The position numbers and the translations under genes were made by a program. Positions 10,600 through 19,971 of a stretch of 59,396 nucleotides of DNA are shown piece after piece. Source of the DNA: an uncultured beta proteobacterium (GTDB lineage Bacteria > Pseudomonadota > Gammaproteobacteria > Burkholderiales > Burkholderiaceae_C); assembly GCA_903828235.1 (NCBI GenBank), contig CAIKLM010000163.1, positions 1 through 59,396 of the forward strand. The letters are read 5' to 3'. The notes beneath the pieces were generated by a model. The model saw only the letters and a program-made list of their open reading frames with translations. It did no database searches and was not told the DNA's origin. Numbering within the stretch: position 1 is the first letter of the stretch; every line of letters starts with the position of its first letter.

Positions 10600-11490
10600 A
10601 TGCCCATCGTCACCGGCAAGAGCCAACGCTGGCGCGCCTGGGCCGCCCACGGCGTGCTGTGGGTGCTGCTGGCCTTCACGCTGTTCCCGCTGCTGGCCGT
10701 CATCAGCATCAGCCTGCGGCCGGGCAATTTCGCCACCGGCAGCATCATCCCCACGCAGATCAGCTTCGAGCACTGGCAGCTGGCGCTGGGCATCCCCGTC
10801 ACCCAGCCCGACGGCACGGTGACGCAGCCGCCCTTCCCGGTGCTGCTGTGGCTGTGGAACAGCATCAAGATCGCCACGATCTCGGCCTTGCTCATCGTGG
10901 CCATCAGCACCACCGCGGCCTACGCCTTCGCGCGGCTGCGCTTCGCGCGCAAGCAGCTCATCCTCAACAGCATGCTGCTGCTGCAGATGTTCCCGGTGGC
11001 GGTGGCGCTGGTGGCCATCTACGCCATCTTCGAGGGCCTGGGCACGCAGGTGCCGTGGCTGGGCATCGAGACGCACGCCGGGCTCATCGTCGCCTACCTC
11101 GGCGGCGTGGCCATGCACATCTGGACGATCAAGGGCTACTTCGAAACCATCCCCGCGGAGATCGAGGAGAACGCCAAGGTCGACGGCGCCACGCACTGGC
11201 AGGCCTTCCGCCACGTGCTGCTGCCGATGGCCGTGCCGATCCTGATGGTGGTGTTCGTGCTGGCGTTCATCGGCATCATCATCGAGTACCCGGTGGCCAG
11301 CATCCTGCTGCGCGAGGAACCCAACCTCACGCTCGCCGTGGGCAGCAAGTTCTACCTGTACGAGCAGCGCTACCTGTGGGGCGACTTCGCCGCCGCGGCG
11401 GTGCTCTCGGGGCTGCCGATCACGCTGGTGTTCCTGCTGGCGCAGCGCTGGATCGTCAGCGGCCTGACCGCCGGGGGCGTGAAGGGATGA
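10600..11490 (+). CDS. malG: Maltodextrin ABC transporter permease MalG
   Basis: A 296-residue inner-membrane permease with about six membrane segments, the partner of MalF in the translocation pore. The EAA loop is [20 protein letters not shown]. The ending [10 protein letters not shown] matches the MalG C-terminus, which inserts into the MalK dimer in the known structure. An AAGGGAGG ribosome binding site lies in the end of malF, and the two genes are one base apart. The next gene, the amylase, starts inside its stop codon. Confidence 0.94.
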   Translation: MPIVTGKSQRWRAWAAHGVLWVLLAFTLFPLLAVISISLRPGNFATGSIIPTQISFEHWQLALGIPVTQPDGTVTQPPFPVLLWLWNSIKIATISALLIVAISTTAAYAFARLRFARKQLILNSMLLLQMFPVAVALVAIYAIFEGLGTQVPWLGIETHAGLIVAYLGGVAMHIWTIKGYFETIPAEIEENAKVDGATHWQAFRHVLLPMAVPILMVVFVLAFIGIIIEYPVASILLREEPNLTLAVGSKFYLYEQRYLWGDFAAAAVLSGLPITLVFLLAQRWIVSGLTAGGVKG

Positions 11491-14201
11491 GGGCGGCGGC
11501 GCCCGCGCGGGCCGCCGCTGCCGCCCTGCTGCTGGCGGCCACGCTGCCCGCAGCGGCGCAGCCCGCGCAGGCCGAAGCCGCCTGCCGCCCCGACCCGCTG
11601 GACGGCCGTGCCCTGTACCTGCGCGGCGGCTTCAATGCCTGGGCCGCGCCCGAGGCGCAGCGCTTCACGTGGTTCTGCAACCGCTGGGAACTGGTCGCTC
11701 GGCTGTCGGGCGAGCACCGCTTCAAGCTCGGCGACGAAGGCTGGAGCGCCGACGCCGATTTCGGCAGCGCCGACGGCCGGCGCCTCGTGCGCAAGGGCCC
11801 CGAGCTGCAACGCCGCTTCCGCGGCACCTACCGCTTCACGGTGACGATGGCCGACCCCACCACCCCCGAGCTGCGCATCGACGAATGCCCGGCCGACGAG
11901 GCCCCGCTGGGCGCCACGGCGCTGTTCCTGCGCGGCACGCCCAACAACTGGGCGGCGCTCGACGACTTCCAGTTCCAGTTCAGCTGCGACGCCTACTACC
12001 TGAACGTCCGGCTCGAAGGGCGGCACGAGTTCAAGATCGCCGACGCCGCCTGGGCCGACGCCAGCACCATCGGCCCCGGCGGCTTCGGCCGCGGCGCCAA
12101 CTTCGCGCACACCTTCGCCGGCGAGCACACGCTGCGCCTGGCCTGGGCCGGCGGCCGGCCGCAACTGGACATCGGCCCCAAGAGCTGGGCCGACCCGCGC
12201 GCCGTCGCCGTCACCGACCCGGTGGCGCTGAGCCTGCGATTCGATTCGCGCAGCCCTGCCCACAAGCAGCCCTTCGGCGCCGTGCCGGCGGGCACCGAGG
12301 TCGCCTTCGCCTTCACCGCCGCGCCGGGCGTGCAACGAGCCACGCTGGTGGTGGAAAAGCGCCGCCTGGAGGGCAACCAGGAGGTGCTGGAGTACCTGCC
12401 GGCCACCCGCGTGGCCATGGTGCGCACGGCCGGGCCCGACGGGCGCGAGCGCTTCACGGCGAGCCACCGTTTCGCCGAGGTGGCGGTCTACGGCTACTGG
12501 TTCGAGGTCGAGATCGGCGGCAAGCTCTTCGCCTACCAGAACAACGCCGAGCCTCTGCACTGGACGCGCGAGAAGGGCACCGGCGGCCCGGGCGCCGTGG
12601 CCGAGCGGCCCGCCAACCCGGGCGGCATCCGCCGCTTCCGCCAGACCGTGCACGCCCCCGACCTGCGCGTGCCCGAGTGGGCGGCCGACATCGTCTACTA
12701 CTACGTCTTCCCCGAGCGCTTCCGCAACGGCAACCGCGCCAACGACCCGCAGCCCGGGCGCGACCGCTACCGCAACACCACCGTCGAGAAGCACCCGCGC
12801 TGGCTCGGCAAGCCCTGGAAGCCCGGCAGCGGCGACGGCAGCGACGAGGTCTACAACAACGACTTCTTCGGCGGCGACCTGGACGGCCTGGCCGACAAGC
12901 TCGACGACATCCGCGAGCTCGGCGCCAACACGATCTACATGACGCCGGTGTTCCGCGCCGCCAGCAACCACAAGTACGACCACGCCGATTACCTCAACGT
13001 CGACCCGGCCTTCGGCGGCAACGCCGCCTGGGAGCGTCTGATCCGCGAGTCCTCGCGCCGCGGCATCCGCGTCATCCCCGACGCCAGCCTCAACCACACC
13101 GGCAGCGACTCGATCTACTTCGACCGCTACGGCAACTTCGGCGGCAGCGGCGCCTTCAGCGGCGGCAAGCCCAACCCCGAGAGCCCGTACTTCGGCTGGT
13201 ACCGCTTCGACCTCACGCAGAAGCAGCCCGATCGGCAGTACCGCGGCTGGGTGGGCGTGCCCGACCTGCCCGAGCTCGACAAGGCCAGCCCCGCCTGGCG
13301 CGACTTCGCCTTCCGAAGCCCCGACAGCGTCACCCGCACCTGGCTCAGGCGCGGCGCCGCCGGCTGGCGCATGGACGTCGCGCCTTGGGTGAGCGACGAC
13401 TTCTGGCGCGAGTGGCGACGGGCCGTCAAGGCCACCCGTCCCGATGCGCTGACCGTGGCCGAGACCTGGTTCGACTCGAGCAAGTACTTCCTCGGCGACA
13501 TGTTCGACTCGACGATGAACTACGTCTTCCGCAACGCCGTGCAGGACTACGCCGCGGGCGGCAAGGCGGCGGGCCTGGTGGCGCAGCTCGAGCACCTGCG
13601 CGAGGCCTATCCCGCGCCGGTGCACCGCGCGCTGATGAACCTGCTGTCCAGCCACGACCAGGCGCGGGCGCTGCACGTCTTCGGCTGGCACGACGACACC
13701 AGGGACCCGGCCGTCATCGAGCGCGCCAAGCGGCGGCTGTTGCTGGGCGTGTTCCTGCAGATGAGCTACCCGGGTGCGCCCACCGTGTACTACGGCGACG
13801 AGGTCGGCGTGACCGGCGGCGACGACCCCTACAACCGCGCGCCCTACCCCTGGGCCGACGAGGGCGGGCAGCCCGACCTGGCGCTGCGCGAGCAGTTCCG
13901 GCGCCTGATTGCGATGCGCCATGCCCACCCGATGCTGCGCCGCGGCGAGCTGATGGCGCCGGTGGTGGTGGACGAGCACGTGGTGGTTTGGCCGCGCCGG
14001 CTGGTGCAGGACGGCCGCGAGCGCTGGGCACTGGTGGCCGTGAACAACGCCGCCGCGCCGCGCACCGTGCGCCTGCCGCGCCCGGCAGGCCTGCCGCCGG
14101 GCACGCTGGCCGACGCCCTGGGTGGCGAGCCCGTGCGCGCCGACGGCGACCTCGTCGAGTTCGTGGTGCCGGCGCTGTTCGGCCGCGTGCTGCTGCGCTG
14201 A
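11487..14201 (+). CDS. Secreted GH13 alpha-amylase/pullulanase-type enzyme with tandem N-terminal modules
   Basis: The 904-residue protein has a Sec signal peptide (cleavage near residue 24). Two similar modules follow, about residues 38-95 and 140-200; each has an ALYLRG or ALFLRG strand, a conserved N.W and a later F-K strand, as in starch-binding modules found on amylases. A GH13 barrel starts near 400. Active-site residues are intact: region I DASLNH (532-537), nucleophile Asp630 in GWRMDVAP, acid/base Glu659 in VAETWFD and Asp724 in SSHDQ. It should cut starch-like glucans outside the cytoplasm. The ATGA overlap with malG ties its expression to the transporter. The exact linkage specificity cannot be read from sequence alone. 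Confidence 0.92.
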   Translation: MRAAAPARAAAAALLLAATLPAAAQPAQAEAACRPDPLDGRALYLRGGFNAWAAPEAQRFTWFCNRWELVARLSGEHRFKLGDEGWSADADFGSADGRRLVRKGPELQRRFRGTYRFTVTMADPTTPELRIDECPADEAPLGATALFLRGTPNNWAALDDFQFQFSCDAYYLNVRLEGRHEFKIADAAWADASTIGPGGFGRGANFAHTFAGEHTLRLAWAGGRPQLDIGPKSWADPRAVAVTDPVALSLRFDSRSPAHKQPFGAVPAGTEVAFAFTAAPGVQRATLVVEKRRLEGNQEVLEYLPATRVAMVRTAGPDGRERFTASHRFAEVAVYGYWFEVEIGGKLFAYQNNAEPLHWTREKGTGGPGAVAERPANPGGIRRFRQTVHAPDLRVPEWAADIVYYYVFPERFRNGNRANDPQPGRDRYRNTTVEKHPRWLGKPWKPGSGDGSDEVYNNDFFGGDLDGLADKLDDIRELGANTIYMTPVFRAASNHKYDHADYLNVDPAFGGNAAWERLIRESSRRGIRVIPDASLNHTGSDSIYFDRYGNFGGSGAFSGGKPNPESPYFGWYRFDLTQKQPDRQYRGWVGVPDLPELDKASPAWRDFAFRSPDSVTRTWLRRGAAGWRMDVAPWVSDDFWREWRRAVKATRPDALTVAETWFDSSKYFLGDMFDSTMNYVFRNAVQDYAAGGKAAGLVAQLEHLREAYPAPVHRALMNLLSSHDQARALHVFGWHDDTRDPAVIERAKRRLLLGVFLQMSYPGAPTVYYGDEVGVTGGDDPYNRAPYPWADEGGQPDLALREQFRRLIAMRHAHPMLRRGELMAPVVVDEHVVVWPRRLVQDGRERWALVAVNNAAAPRTVRLPRPAGLPPGTLADALGGEPVRADGDLVEFVVPALFGRVLLR

Positions 14202-14323
14202 AGGCGTGTGCGGCGGTCGCCCGCGCGGGCCGCCCGGTGGGCGGCGTTCCGGGTTCCTGGTGGCGATTCCCTGAGCCGATGCCTGCGCCTGGACGGCGTC
14301 TCTCTCGGTGTTCGCGGGCGGCG

Positions 14324-14569
14324 TCAGCCCATGCCGTGGAAGAAGGCCAGCACGCCCCCCAGCAGCGCCACCAGCAAGGGCACGCCGCACAGCAGCGCGG
14401 TGTGCCAGCGGCCGGCCGCCGTGGCCCGGGCGCTGAGCTCGGGCGCAAACGCGCTGCTGTCGAACAGGTCCTCGACGAAGGCCTCGCTGCGGTGCAGGTC
14501 GGGCAGCACGCTGGCCGGGAAGCCGCTGGAGCGGGCGAGGCCGTGGGCACTGGCGTCGGCGGCGTTCAT
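14324..14569 (-). CDS. Small single-pass membrane protein of unknown function
   Basis: An 81-residue frame with a soluble N-terminal part containing an acidic segment (SEAFVEDLFDSSAF) and one C-terminal membrane segment, ALLCGVPLLVALLGGVLAFF. I do not recognise the family. The composition is less Arg/Ala-biased than shadow frames in this DNA, and no other gene covers the interval, which supports a real gene. It converges on the amylase gene and is divergent from the response regulator. No good Shine-Dalgarno is visible before the ATG. Confidence 0.5.
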   Translation of the reverse strand: MNAADASAHGLARSSGFPASVLPDLHRSEAFVEDLFDSSAFAPELSARATAAGRWHTALLCGVPLLVALLGGVLAFFHGMG

Positions 14570-14862
14570 GGCGTGGGCGCGTTGGGGTGGGGGTGGCTAA
14601 CCCCGATACTGAGGCCGGGTCGTATCGCCCGGATGTCAGCCGCCGGCTCGGCGGGTTTGCTTTGTTGCAGCGCCGGCGTCGCCCGCGAACAAACGAAACA
14701 CGGCGGGCGCCGCCCCGATGCCGCGCCGAAACAGCCGGCGCCCACCATGCGCGGATGCCACCGCCCTGGCGACCGCACGTCGTTCATCACCACCCCTGGT
14801 TCGCCGCCGCGCCCTGGGGCGACGCGGCAGGGACCGCTGGCTATGATCCCGGCGATGCCGTC
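14570..14862. other. Intergenic control region between the small membrane protein and the two-component genes
   Basis: No gene is supported here, although the response-regulator frame stays open through it. It holds an inverted repeat CGATAC-N12-GTATCG (14604-14609 and 14622-14627) close to the start of the minus-strand gene, and a TATGAT -10 box at 14842-14847 for the plus-strand operon. No terminator is visible. Confidence 0.4.
14842..14847 (+). promoter_or_regulatory. -10 box of the response regulator operon
   Basis: TATGAT ends 15 bases before the ATG at 14863, so the predicted transcript would have a leader of about nine bases and there is no clear Shine-Dalgarno. No convincing -35 box is present at the normal distance, which suggests weak or activated transcription. 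Confidence 0.45.
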
Positions 14863-15612
14863 ATGACGCCGCCCGCCGACACCGCCAGCGCCCAGCCGAC
14901 GCCCTTGCTCATCGTCGACGACGAGCCCGAGCTGTGCGGCCTGCTGGCCGAGTACTTCGGCCGCCACGGCTTCGCCGTGAGCACCGCCGGCGGCGCCGCC
15001 GACGCCCGCCAGCGGCTGGCGGCCCAGCGCCCGGCGCTGGCCCTGCTCGACATCAACATGCCCGGCGAGAACGGCCTGAGCCTGGCGCGCTGGATGCGCG
15101 AGGCCCACCCCGGCGTGGCCATCGTGATGCTCACCACCGCCAGCGAGCCGGTGGACCGCATCGTGGGCCTGGAGCTCGGCGCCGACGACTACGTCGGCAA
15201 GCCCTTCGAACTGCGCGAACTGCTGGCGCGCGTGCGCGCCGTGCTGCGGCGCACGCAGGCGCCGGCCGGCACGCCGGCGGCACCGGCCGCGGAGGGGTCG
15301 CGCCGCGTGCCCTTCGGGACCCTCGAGCTCGACCTCGAGCGGCGCAAGCTGCTGTCGGCCGACGGCCGCGAGGTGGAGATCACCGCCGCCGAGTTCGACC
15401 TGCTGGCCCTGTTCGCGCGGCATCCGAACCGGCCCCTGACGCGCGACCAGATCATGGAGCAGGCCCACAACCGCGGCTGGGACGTGTTCGACCGCTCCAT
15501 CGACCTGCGCGTGATGCGGCTGCGCCGCAAGATCGAGCGCAACCCCGACAAGCCCGAGGTGCTGAAGACGGTGCGCAACGTCGGCTACGTCTACGTGCCG
15601 CCCGCGGCGTGA
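14863..15612 (+). CDS. OmpR-family response regulator
   Basis: The 249-residue protein has an N-terminal receiver domain with the acidic pair in IVDDEPE, phospho-acceptor Asp in LLDINMPGENG, the switch Thr in MLTTAS and Lys in GKPFE. A C-terminal winged-helix DNA-binding domain (FDLLALFARHPNRPLTRDQI) ends in the usual tyrosine-rich hairpin VGYVYV. It should bind promoter DNA once phosphorylated. ATG 14863 was chosen because the receiver starts directly after it and a -10 box lies just before; upstream codons in the frame look non-coding. Its stop overlaps the GTG of the sensor kinase gene (GTGA), so the two form a coupled pair. Confidence 0.93.
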   Translation: MTPPADTASAQPTPLLIVDDEPELCGLLAEYFGRHGFAVSTAGGAADARQRLAAQRPALALLDINMPGENGLSLARWMREAHPGVAIVMLTTASEPVDRIVGLELGADDYVGKPFELRELLARVRAVLRRTQAPAGTPAAPAAEGSRRVPFGTLELDLERRKLLSADGREVEITAAEFDLLALFARHPNRPLTRDQIMEQAHNRGWDVFDRSIDLRVMRLRRKIERNPDKPEVLKTVRNVGYVYVPPAA

Positions 15613-18131
15613 CCACCCTGCCCCGCGTGCCGGCCGGCACGCCCGCGCTGGCGCGGCGGCTGCTGTGGTGGTTGGTGGTGCCGGTGGGCCTGCTGCTGGC
15701 CGCGCTGACGGCGCGGCAGTTCACGGCCCGTTCGGCCGAGGCCGAGCGCGAGTTCGCGGCGCGCCTGGACGAGCGCGCGCAGTGGCTGGCCGAACTCGCC
15801 CGGCCGGCTGCCGAGCACGTGCAGGACCTGCGCCGCCTGCTCGAGACGCACTGGGCCGCCCCCCCCGACGCCGGCCCGGCCCTGCGGCGCGCGCTGCGCC
15901 CCCGCGCCGCCGTCGACGGCTACGCCGTCGACGGTGCCGAAGACGGCGCGGGCAAGCGCTTCGGCCAGTTCTGGTGGGCCCCCGCCGACGGCCGCGCGCC
16001 CGACGAGGTCTGGCTGCGCCGCGCCCGCGTCTTCCTGGACACGGCGCGCATCGTGCATGCGCGCACGCCGGGCTTCGAGGCCGCGTGGTTCGCGGCCGCC
16101 GACGAGAACCTCAGCTTCGGCTACCCCTGGGTCGAGACCGCCGGCATGCTGGCCACCATGGGCGTGCCCAGCCTGCGCGGGCTGGACGCACCGCGCCGCG
16201 CCGGCGTGGCCCGCGCCGAGCGCGACCTGGCCGCCGACCCCGAAGGCACCGACTTCTGGGGCGTGCCCTACGTGAGCCAGCTGCACGGCGAGCTGGTGCT
16301 CTCGCACGGCAGCGCCGTGATCCTGGACGGCCGCTACCGCGGCGAGGTGAGCCTGGACTTCCGGCTCGACACGCTGCAGCGCCTGGCGCAGCGCTGGCAG
16401 CGGCCAGGCTCCCAGGTGTGGATCGTCGAGCGCGGTCTCGTCGTGCTGGCCGACGCGGCGCAGCCGCTGCAGCGGCCGCAGGGCAGCGGCCTGGCCGACA
16501 CGCGCGTGCGCGTCGACCTGGCCGCGCGCCTGGCGGCGCTGGGCATCGCGGCCGACGAGGCCCTGCTCGACCGCCTGGCGCGCGAGCGCAGCCTCGTGGC
16601 CCACGTGGGCGACTGGGTGCTGGCCAGCGCCAGCCGCGAGGGCCTGCCGTGGATCGCCGTCGAGGCGCTGCCGCGCGAGGCCCTGCGCGCGCCGGTGTGG
16701 CGCAGCCTGGTGCCCAACGCGCTGCTCGGCGGGGCGCTGCTGGCGGTGTTCGTGCTCGGCCAGTGGCTGTTCGCGCGCTGGTTCGTCACGCCCTCGGTGG
16801 CGGTGCTGGCCTACCTGCGGCAGCTGGCGGCCGACCCCGCGGCGCCGGTGCCGCGCCTGGGCACGCGCTGGCAGGACTGGGTCGACGCCGTCACCGACAC
16901 CTTCCGCCGCCAGCGCGAGGCCGCCGACCAGGTGGAGCGCCAGCGCGAGACGCTGCGCCGGAGCGAGAAGCTCTCCGCGATGGGTTCGCTGCTGGCGGGC
17001 GTGGCGCACGAGCTCAACAACCCGCTGGCCATCGCCATGGGCCGCGCCAGCCTGCTCGAGGAGAAGGTGGCCAGCGGCGCCGAGCCGGCCGCGCTGCAGG
17101 ACGACGCCCGCCGCATCCGCGAGGCCGCCGAGCGCTGCGGCCGCATCGTGCGCACCTTCCTGAACATGGCGCGGCAGCGGCCGCCGTCGCGGCGACCGGT
17201 GCAGCTGGGCGACATCGTGCGCGCTGCCGTCGACATGCTGGGCTACACGCTGCGCAGTCACGGCGTGCGCGTGGAGCTCTCGCTGGCCGAGGGCCTGCCC
17301 GAGGTGCAGGCCGACGCCGACCAGATCGGGCAGGTGGTGCTCAACCTCATGGTCAACGCGCAGCAGGCCATGGAAGGCGCCGGCACCGCCCAGCGCGTGC
17401 TGGCCATCGCCACCGGCGTGGAGGCCGCGCGGGCGGGTCGCGAGCCGCGCGTGTGGCTGCGGGTGGCCGACAGCGGGCCCGGGGTGCCGCCCGAGTTGCG
17501 CGCACGCCTGTTCGAGCCCTTCTTCACCACCAAGGCCGTGGGCCTGGGCACGGGGCTGGGGCTGTCGGTGTCGCGGGGCATCGTGCTCGAGCACGGCGGC
17601 GACCTGGTGCTGGAGCCCGCGCGCGAGGGCGCCGCCGAGGGCGCGCTGCCCGGCGCGTCGTTCCGCCTCAGCCTGCCGGTCAGCGGCGCCAAGCCGGCCG
17701 GCGGCGCGCCCTCCCCGGCGGCCGAGGCCGTGGCCGCGACAGCGGCCGACGAGACGCGCCGCATCCTCGTCGTCGACGACGAACCCGAGGTCGCCGCCCT
17801 CATGCGCGAGGTGCTGGAAGGCGCCGGCTTCGACGTGCTGGCCGCCGAGTCCGGCGCGGTGGCGCTGGAGATGCTGGCCGAGGCCCGCTTCGACGCCGTG
17901 GTCAGCGACGTGCGCATGCCCGATCTCGACGGCCCGGCGCTGTGGCGCCGGCTGCGGCAGGAGCAACCGGCGCTCGCGGGCCGCGTGCTGTTCGTCAGCG
18001 GCGACACGCTGTCCGACGCGGCCCGGCAGTCGCTGGCCGAGTGCGGCGCACCGACGCTGGACAAGCCCTTCACCAGCGCCGACCTGCTCGGCGCGGTGAG
18101 GGCGGTGCTGGGCGAGCCGCCGCGCGGCTAG
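15609..18131 (+). CDS. Hybrid sensor histidine kinase with C-terminal receiver domain
   Basis: The 840-residue membrane kinase has one membrane segment near residues 17-36, a large periplasmic sensor region, and a second segment near 366-392. The HisKA box carries phospho-acceptor His467 in GVAHELNNPL. The ATPase domain has the N box VVLNLMVNAQQAM, G1 DSGPGVPP, the F box FEPFFTTK and G2 GTGLGLSV. A receiver domain at about 717-835 has Asp767 in VSDVRMPDLDG. There is no Hpt domain, so the internal receiver may damp or branch the signal to the upstream regulator. The start is the GTG overlapping that gene. The sensed ligand is unknown. The final TAG overlaps the convergent fccB stop. Confidence 0.92.
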   Translation: MTTLPRVPAGTPALARRLLWWLVVPVGLLLAALTARQFTARSAEAEREFAARLDERAQWLAELARPAAEHVQDLRRLLETHWAAPPDAGPALRRALRPRAAVDGYAVDGAEDGAGKRFGQFWWAPADGRAPDEVWLRRARVFLDTARIVHARTPGFEAAWFAAADENLSFGYPWVETAGMLATMGVPSLRGLDAPRRAGVARAERDLAADPEGTDFWGVPYVSQLHGELVLSHGSAVILDGRYRGEVSLDFRLDTLQRLAQRWQRPGSQVWIVERGLVVLADAAQPLQRPQGSGLADTRVRVDLAARLAALGIAADEALLDRLARERSLVAHVGDWVLASASREGLPWIAVEALPREALRAPVWRSLVPNALLGGALLAVFVLGQWLFARWFVTPSVAVLAYLRQLAADPAAPVPRLGTRWQDWVDAVTDTFRRQREAADQVERQRETLRRSEKLSAMGSLLAGVAHELNNPLAIAMGRASLLEEKVASGAEPAALQDDARRIREAAERCGRIVRTFLNMARQRPPSRRPVQLGDIVRAAVDMLGYTLRSHGVRVELSLAEGLPEVQADADQIGQVVLNLMVNAQQAMEGAGTAQRVLAIATGVEAARAGREPRVWLRVADSGPGVPPELRARLFEPFFTTKAVGLGTGLGLSVSRGIVLEHGGDLVLEPAREGAAEGALPGASFRLSLPVSGAKPAGGAPSPAAEAVAATAADETRRILVVDDEPEVAALMREVLEGAGFDVLAAESGAVALEMLAEARFDAVVSDVRMPDLDGPALWRRLRQEQPALAGRVLFVSGDTLSDAARQSLAECGAPTLDKPFTSADLLGAVRAVLGEPPRG

Positions 18132-19429
18132 GTGTTGAGCATGTCGGCCCAGATGTTGTCGGCCCAGCTCAGGGCGTAGCGGCCCTCGAGCTGGTTGGCC
18201 GCGGCGCTGACGCCGCCCGAGCCCGGCACGGTCTTGAAGGTCTTGTCGGCGGCGTCGTACTGGTGGACGCTGGCCACGTGGACGACGTCGGTGCGCGTGA
18301 CGAAGCTGTAGCAGGTGTTCATCACCACCGGCGTGGGGCTCACCGCCTCGCCCTTGAGGAGCTGGATGATCGCCGCCGCCGCCACCTTGGCGTGCTGGTT
18401 GGCCATGTGGCCGCTCTTGGGCATGGCCGGCGCGCTGAAGGTGGCGTCGCCCAGCACGTGCACGCCCGGCACCGCCGTGCTCTCCATGGTGAGCCAGTTC
18501 ACGCCCACCCATCGGTTGTTCATGTTCACCAGGCCCGCGGTGTTGCGCGCCAGGTCGCCCGCGCGCTGCGCCGGGATCACGTTCAGCACGTCGGCCCGGA
18601 CGTCGTCGAACTCCAGCTTGGCCACGAGCTGGCTGCCCTGCGTGGAGACCTCGCGCACCTCGTTGTTGGCGCGGTACTCGATGATGCCCTCGTAGTGCTG
18701 CTTGAAGGCGCGCTCGAACAGGGCCTTCTTGCTCTGCACCTCGGGGTTGGCGTCCAGCACCAGCACCTTGGACTTCGGCTTGGCCTGCTTGAAGTAGCTG
18801 GCCACCATGCAGGCGCGCTCGTAGGGCCCGGGCGGGCAGCGGTAGGGCACCTTCGGGATGGTCATCGCGAACACGCCGCCGTCGGGCATGGCCTCGAGCT
18901 GCTTGCGCAGCGCCGCCGTCTGCGGCCCCGCCTGCCAGCTGTGCAGCACGCGGCCGCTGTCGAGCTGGGCCTGCAGGCCGCCGGTCTGCTCGGTCATGAA
19001 GCCGATGCCGGGGCTCAGCACCAGGCGGTCGTAGGGCAGCTCGGTGCCGTCCCGCAGCCTGATCTTCTTCGCGGCGGCGTCGATGGCCGTGACCTCGCCC
19101 TGCACCAGCTTCACGCCCATGGCCCGCAGGCCGCCGTAGCCGCGCGTGATGCGGTCCATGCCGGCGTGGCCGCCGATGACGTAGTTGCTGATCGGGCAGG
19201 ACACGAACTCGGCGTTGCGCTCGACCAGCGTGACGTCGACGTTGCCGCCCCACATCTTGAGGTAGCGCGCCGCGGTGCTGCCACCGAAGCCGCCGCCGAC
19301 CACGACCACGCGGCCGATGGAAGGGCCGTCCGTCGTGGCGCAGCCGGCCAGGCCCAGCGTGGCGATGCCGCCCAGGGCGGCGCCGGCGCCCAGCAGGCGG
19401 CGGCGGGAAGGATGGAATGCGTTCGTCAT
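18128..19429 (-). CDS. fccB: Flavocytochrome c sulfide dehydrogenase, flavoprotein subunit
   Basis: The 433-residue precursor has a Tat-type signal (SRRRLLGAG) and a lipobox-like Cys30. An FAD-binding Rossmann motif VVVGGGFGG follows. All functional cysteines known from the Allochromatium enzyme have counterparts: Cys78 in SCPISN, the covalent FAD attachment site, and Cys198 (RCPPGPYERA) with Cys373 (NTCYS), which form the redox disulfide. It oxidises sulfide to sulfur or polysulfide in the periplasm and passes electrons to its cytochrome partner, encoded just upstream 13 bases away. The SoxF protein of Sox clusters belongs to the same family and is an alternative name. Confidence 0.94.
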   Translation of the reverse strand: MTNAFHPSRRRLLGAGAALGGIATLGLAGCATTDGPSIGRVVVVGGGFGGSTAARYLKMWGGNVDVTLVERNAEFVSCPISNYVIGGHAGMDRITRGYGGLRAMGVKLVQGEVTAIDAAAKKIRLRDGTELPYDRLVLSPGIGFMTEQTGGLQAQLDSGRVLHSWQAGPQTAALRKQLEAMPDGGVFAMTIPKVPYRCPPGPYERACMVASYFKQAKPKSKVLVLDANPEVQSKKALFERAFKQHYEGIIEYRANNEVREVSTQGSQLVAKLEFDDVRADVLNVIPAQRAGDLARNTAGLVNMNNRWVGVNWLTMESTAVPGVHVLGDATFSAPAMPKSGHMANQHAKVAAAAIIQLLKGEAVSPTPVVMNTCYSFVTRTDVVHVASVHQYDAADKTFKTVPGSGGVSAAANQLEGRYALSWADNIWADMLNT

Positions 19430-19442
19430 GGTGTGTGTCCCC

Positions 19443-19784
19443 TCACTTGGCCGGCTTCTGCGCCGCGAAGTGGGCGGCGATCAGCCTGATCTGCTCGTCG
19501 GTGTAGCCCTTGACGATCTGGTGCATGATGGTCGCGGGCAGGTTGCCGGCCCGGTAGTCGGCCATCGTGGCGATGAGCTTGTCGGCCGGCATGCCGGCCA
19601 GCGACTTCATGTCGCCGCGGGCGTGGCCGTTGGTGCCATGGCAGTTGGCGCAGGTGGCGGCCAGGTTGCGCGCCAGCACCATGTCGGGTGCGGTCGCCTG
19701 GGCCTGGGCCACCGCAGGGACGGCCAGTGTGCTCAGGGCGGTGACGGCAGCGGCCAGGGCCGCCACGGCAGGGTGTCGGATCAC
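19443..19784 (-). CDS. fccA: Monohaem cytochrome c, partner of the sulfide dehydrogenase
   Basis: The 113-residue precursor has a signal peptide ending near AVAQA and a single haem c motif CANCH with a downstream Met (SLAGM) as likely sixth ligand. It would accept electrons from the FccB flavin in the periplasm. The classic Allochromatium FccA has two haems; this is the small one-haem form, also seen in SoxE-type partners. GTG 19784 is preferred because AGGAG lies eight bases upstream; the frame is open for 46 more codons upstream, but those residues (Pro/Arg-rich) do not look like a signal peptide. It leads the fccAB operon and is divergent from the thioredoxin-like gene. Confidence 0.88.
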   Translation of the reverse strand: MIRHPAVAALAAAVTALSTLAVPAVAQAQATAPDMVLARNLAATCANCHGTNGHARGDMKSLAGMPADKLIATMADYRAGNLPATIMHQIVKGYTDEQIRLIAAHFAAQKPAK

Positions 19785-19933
19785 GTCGATGTCTCCTCGG
19801 GGAACAAGGGGCGCCGGGGGTTCCGGCACCCGGTGAAAGGGTGGATCAGCGGGCACGCGCCCATTGTGCGACGGCTCGGGGCCCCACACGCGGGGGGCGC
19901 GCGGGGTCGGAGCGGCTTGCACACACCCAGGCG

Positions 19934-19971
19934 CGAACCGTTAATATCAATCCATGCGAATGTACGGTTCG
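19934..19971. promoter_or_regulatory. Inverted repeat spanning the promoter and start of the thioredoxin-like gene
   Basis: CGAACCGT (19934-19941) and ACGGTTCG (19964-19971) are perfect 8-bp inverted arms separated by 22 bases. The spacer contains a TAATAT -10 box (19942-19947) and the ATG at 19954. A second perfect palindrome, CGTTCCCGGAACG, follows at 19975-19987. The position, beside a cluster encoding an ArsR-type regulator, suggests an operator, but which protein binds is inference. Confidence 0.45.

Noticed and set aside
14587..14862. Extension of the response regulator by 92 codons
   Set aside because: The receiver domain begins right after ATG 14863, a -10 box lies just before it, and the upstream residues lack conservation features.
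15591..19253. A 1220-codon open frame on the minus strand
   Set aside because: It is antisense to the hybrid kinase and out of frame with fccB. Composition is Arg/Ala/His-rich with no motif.
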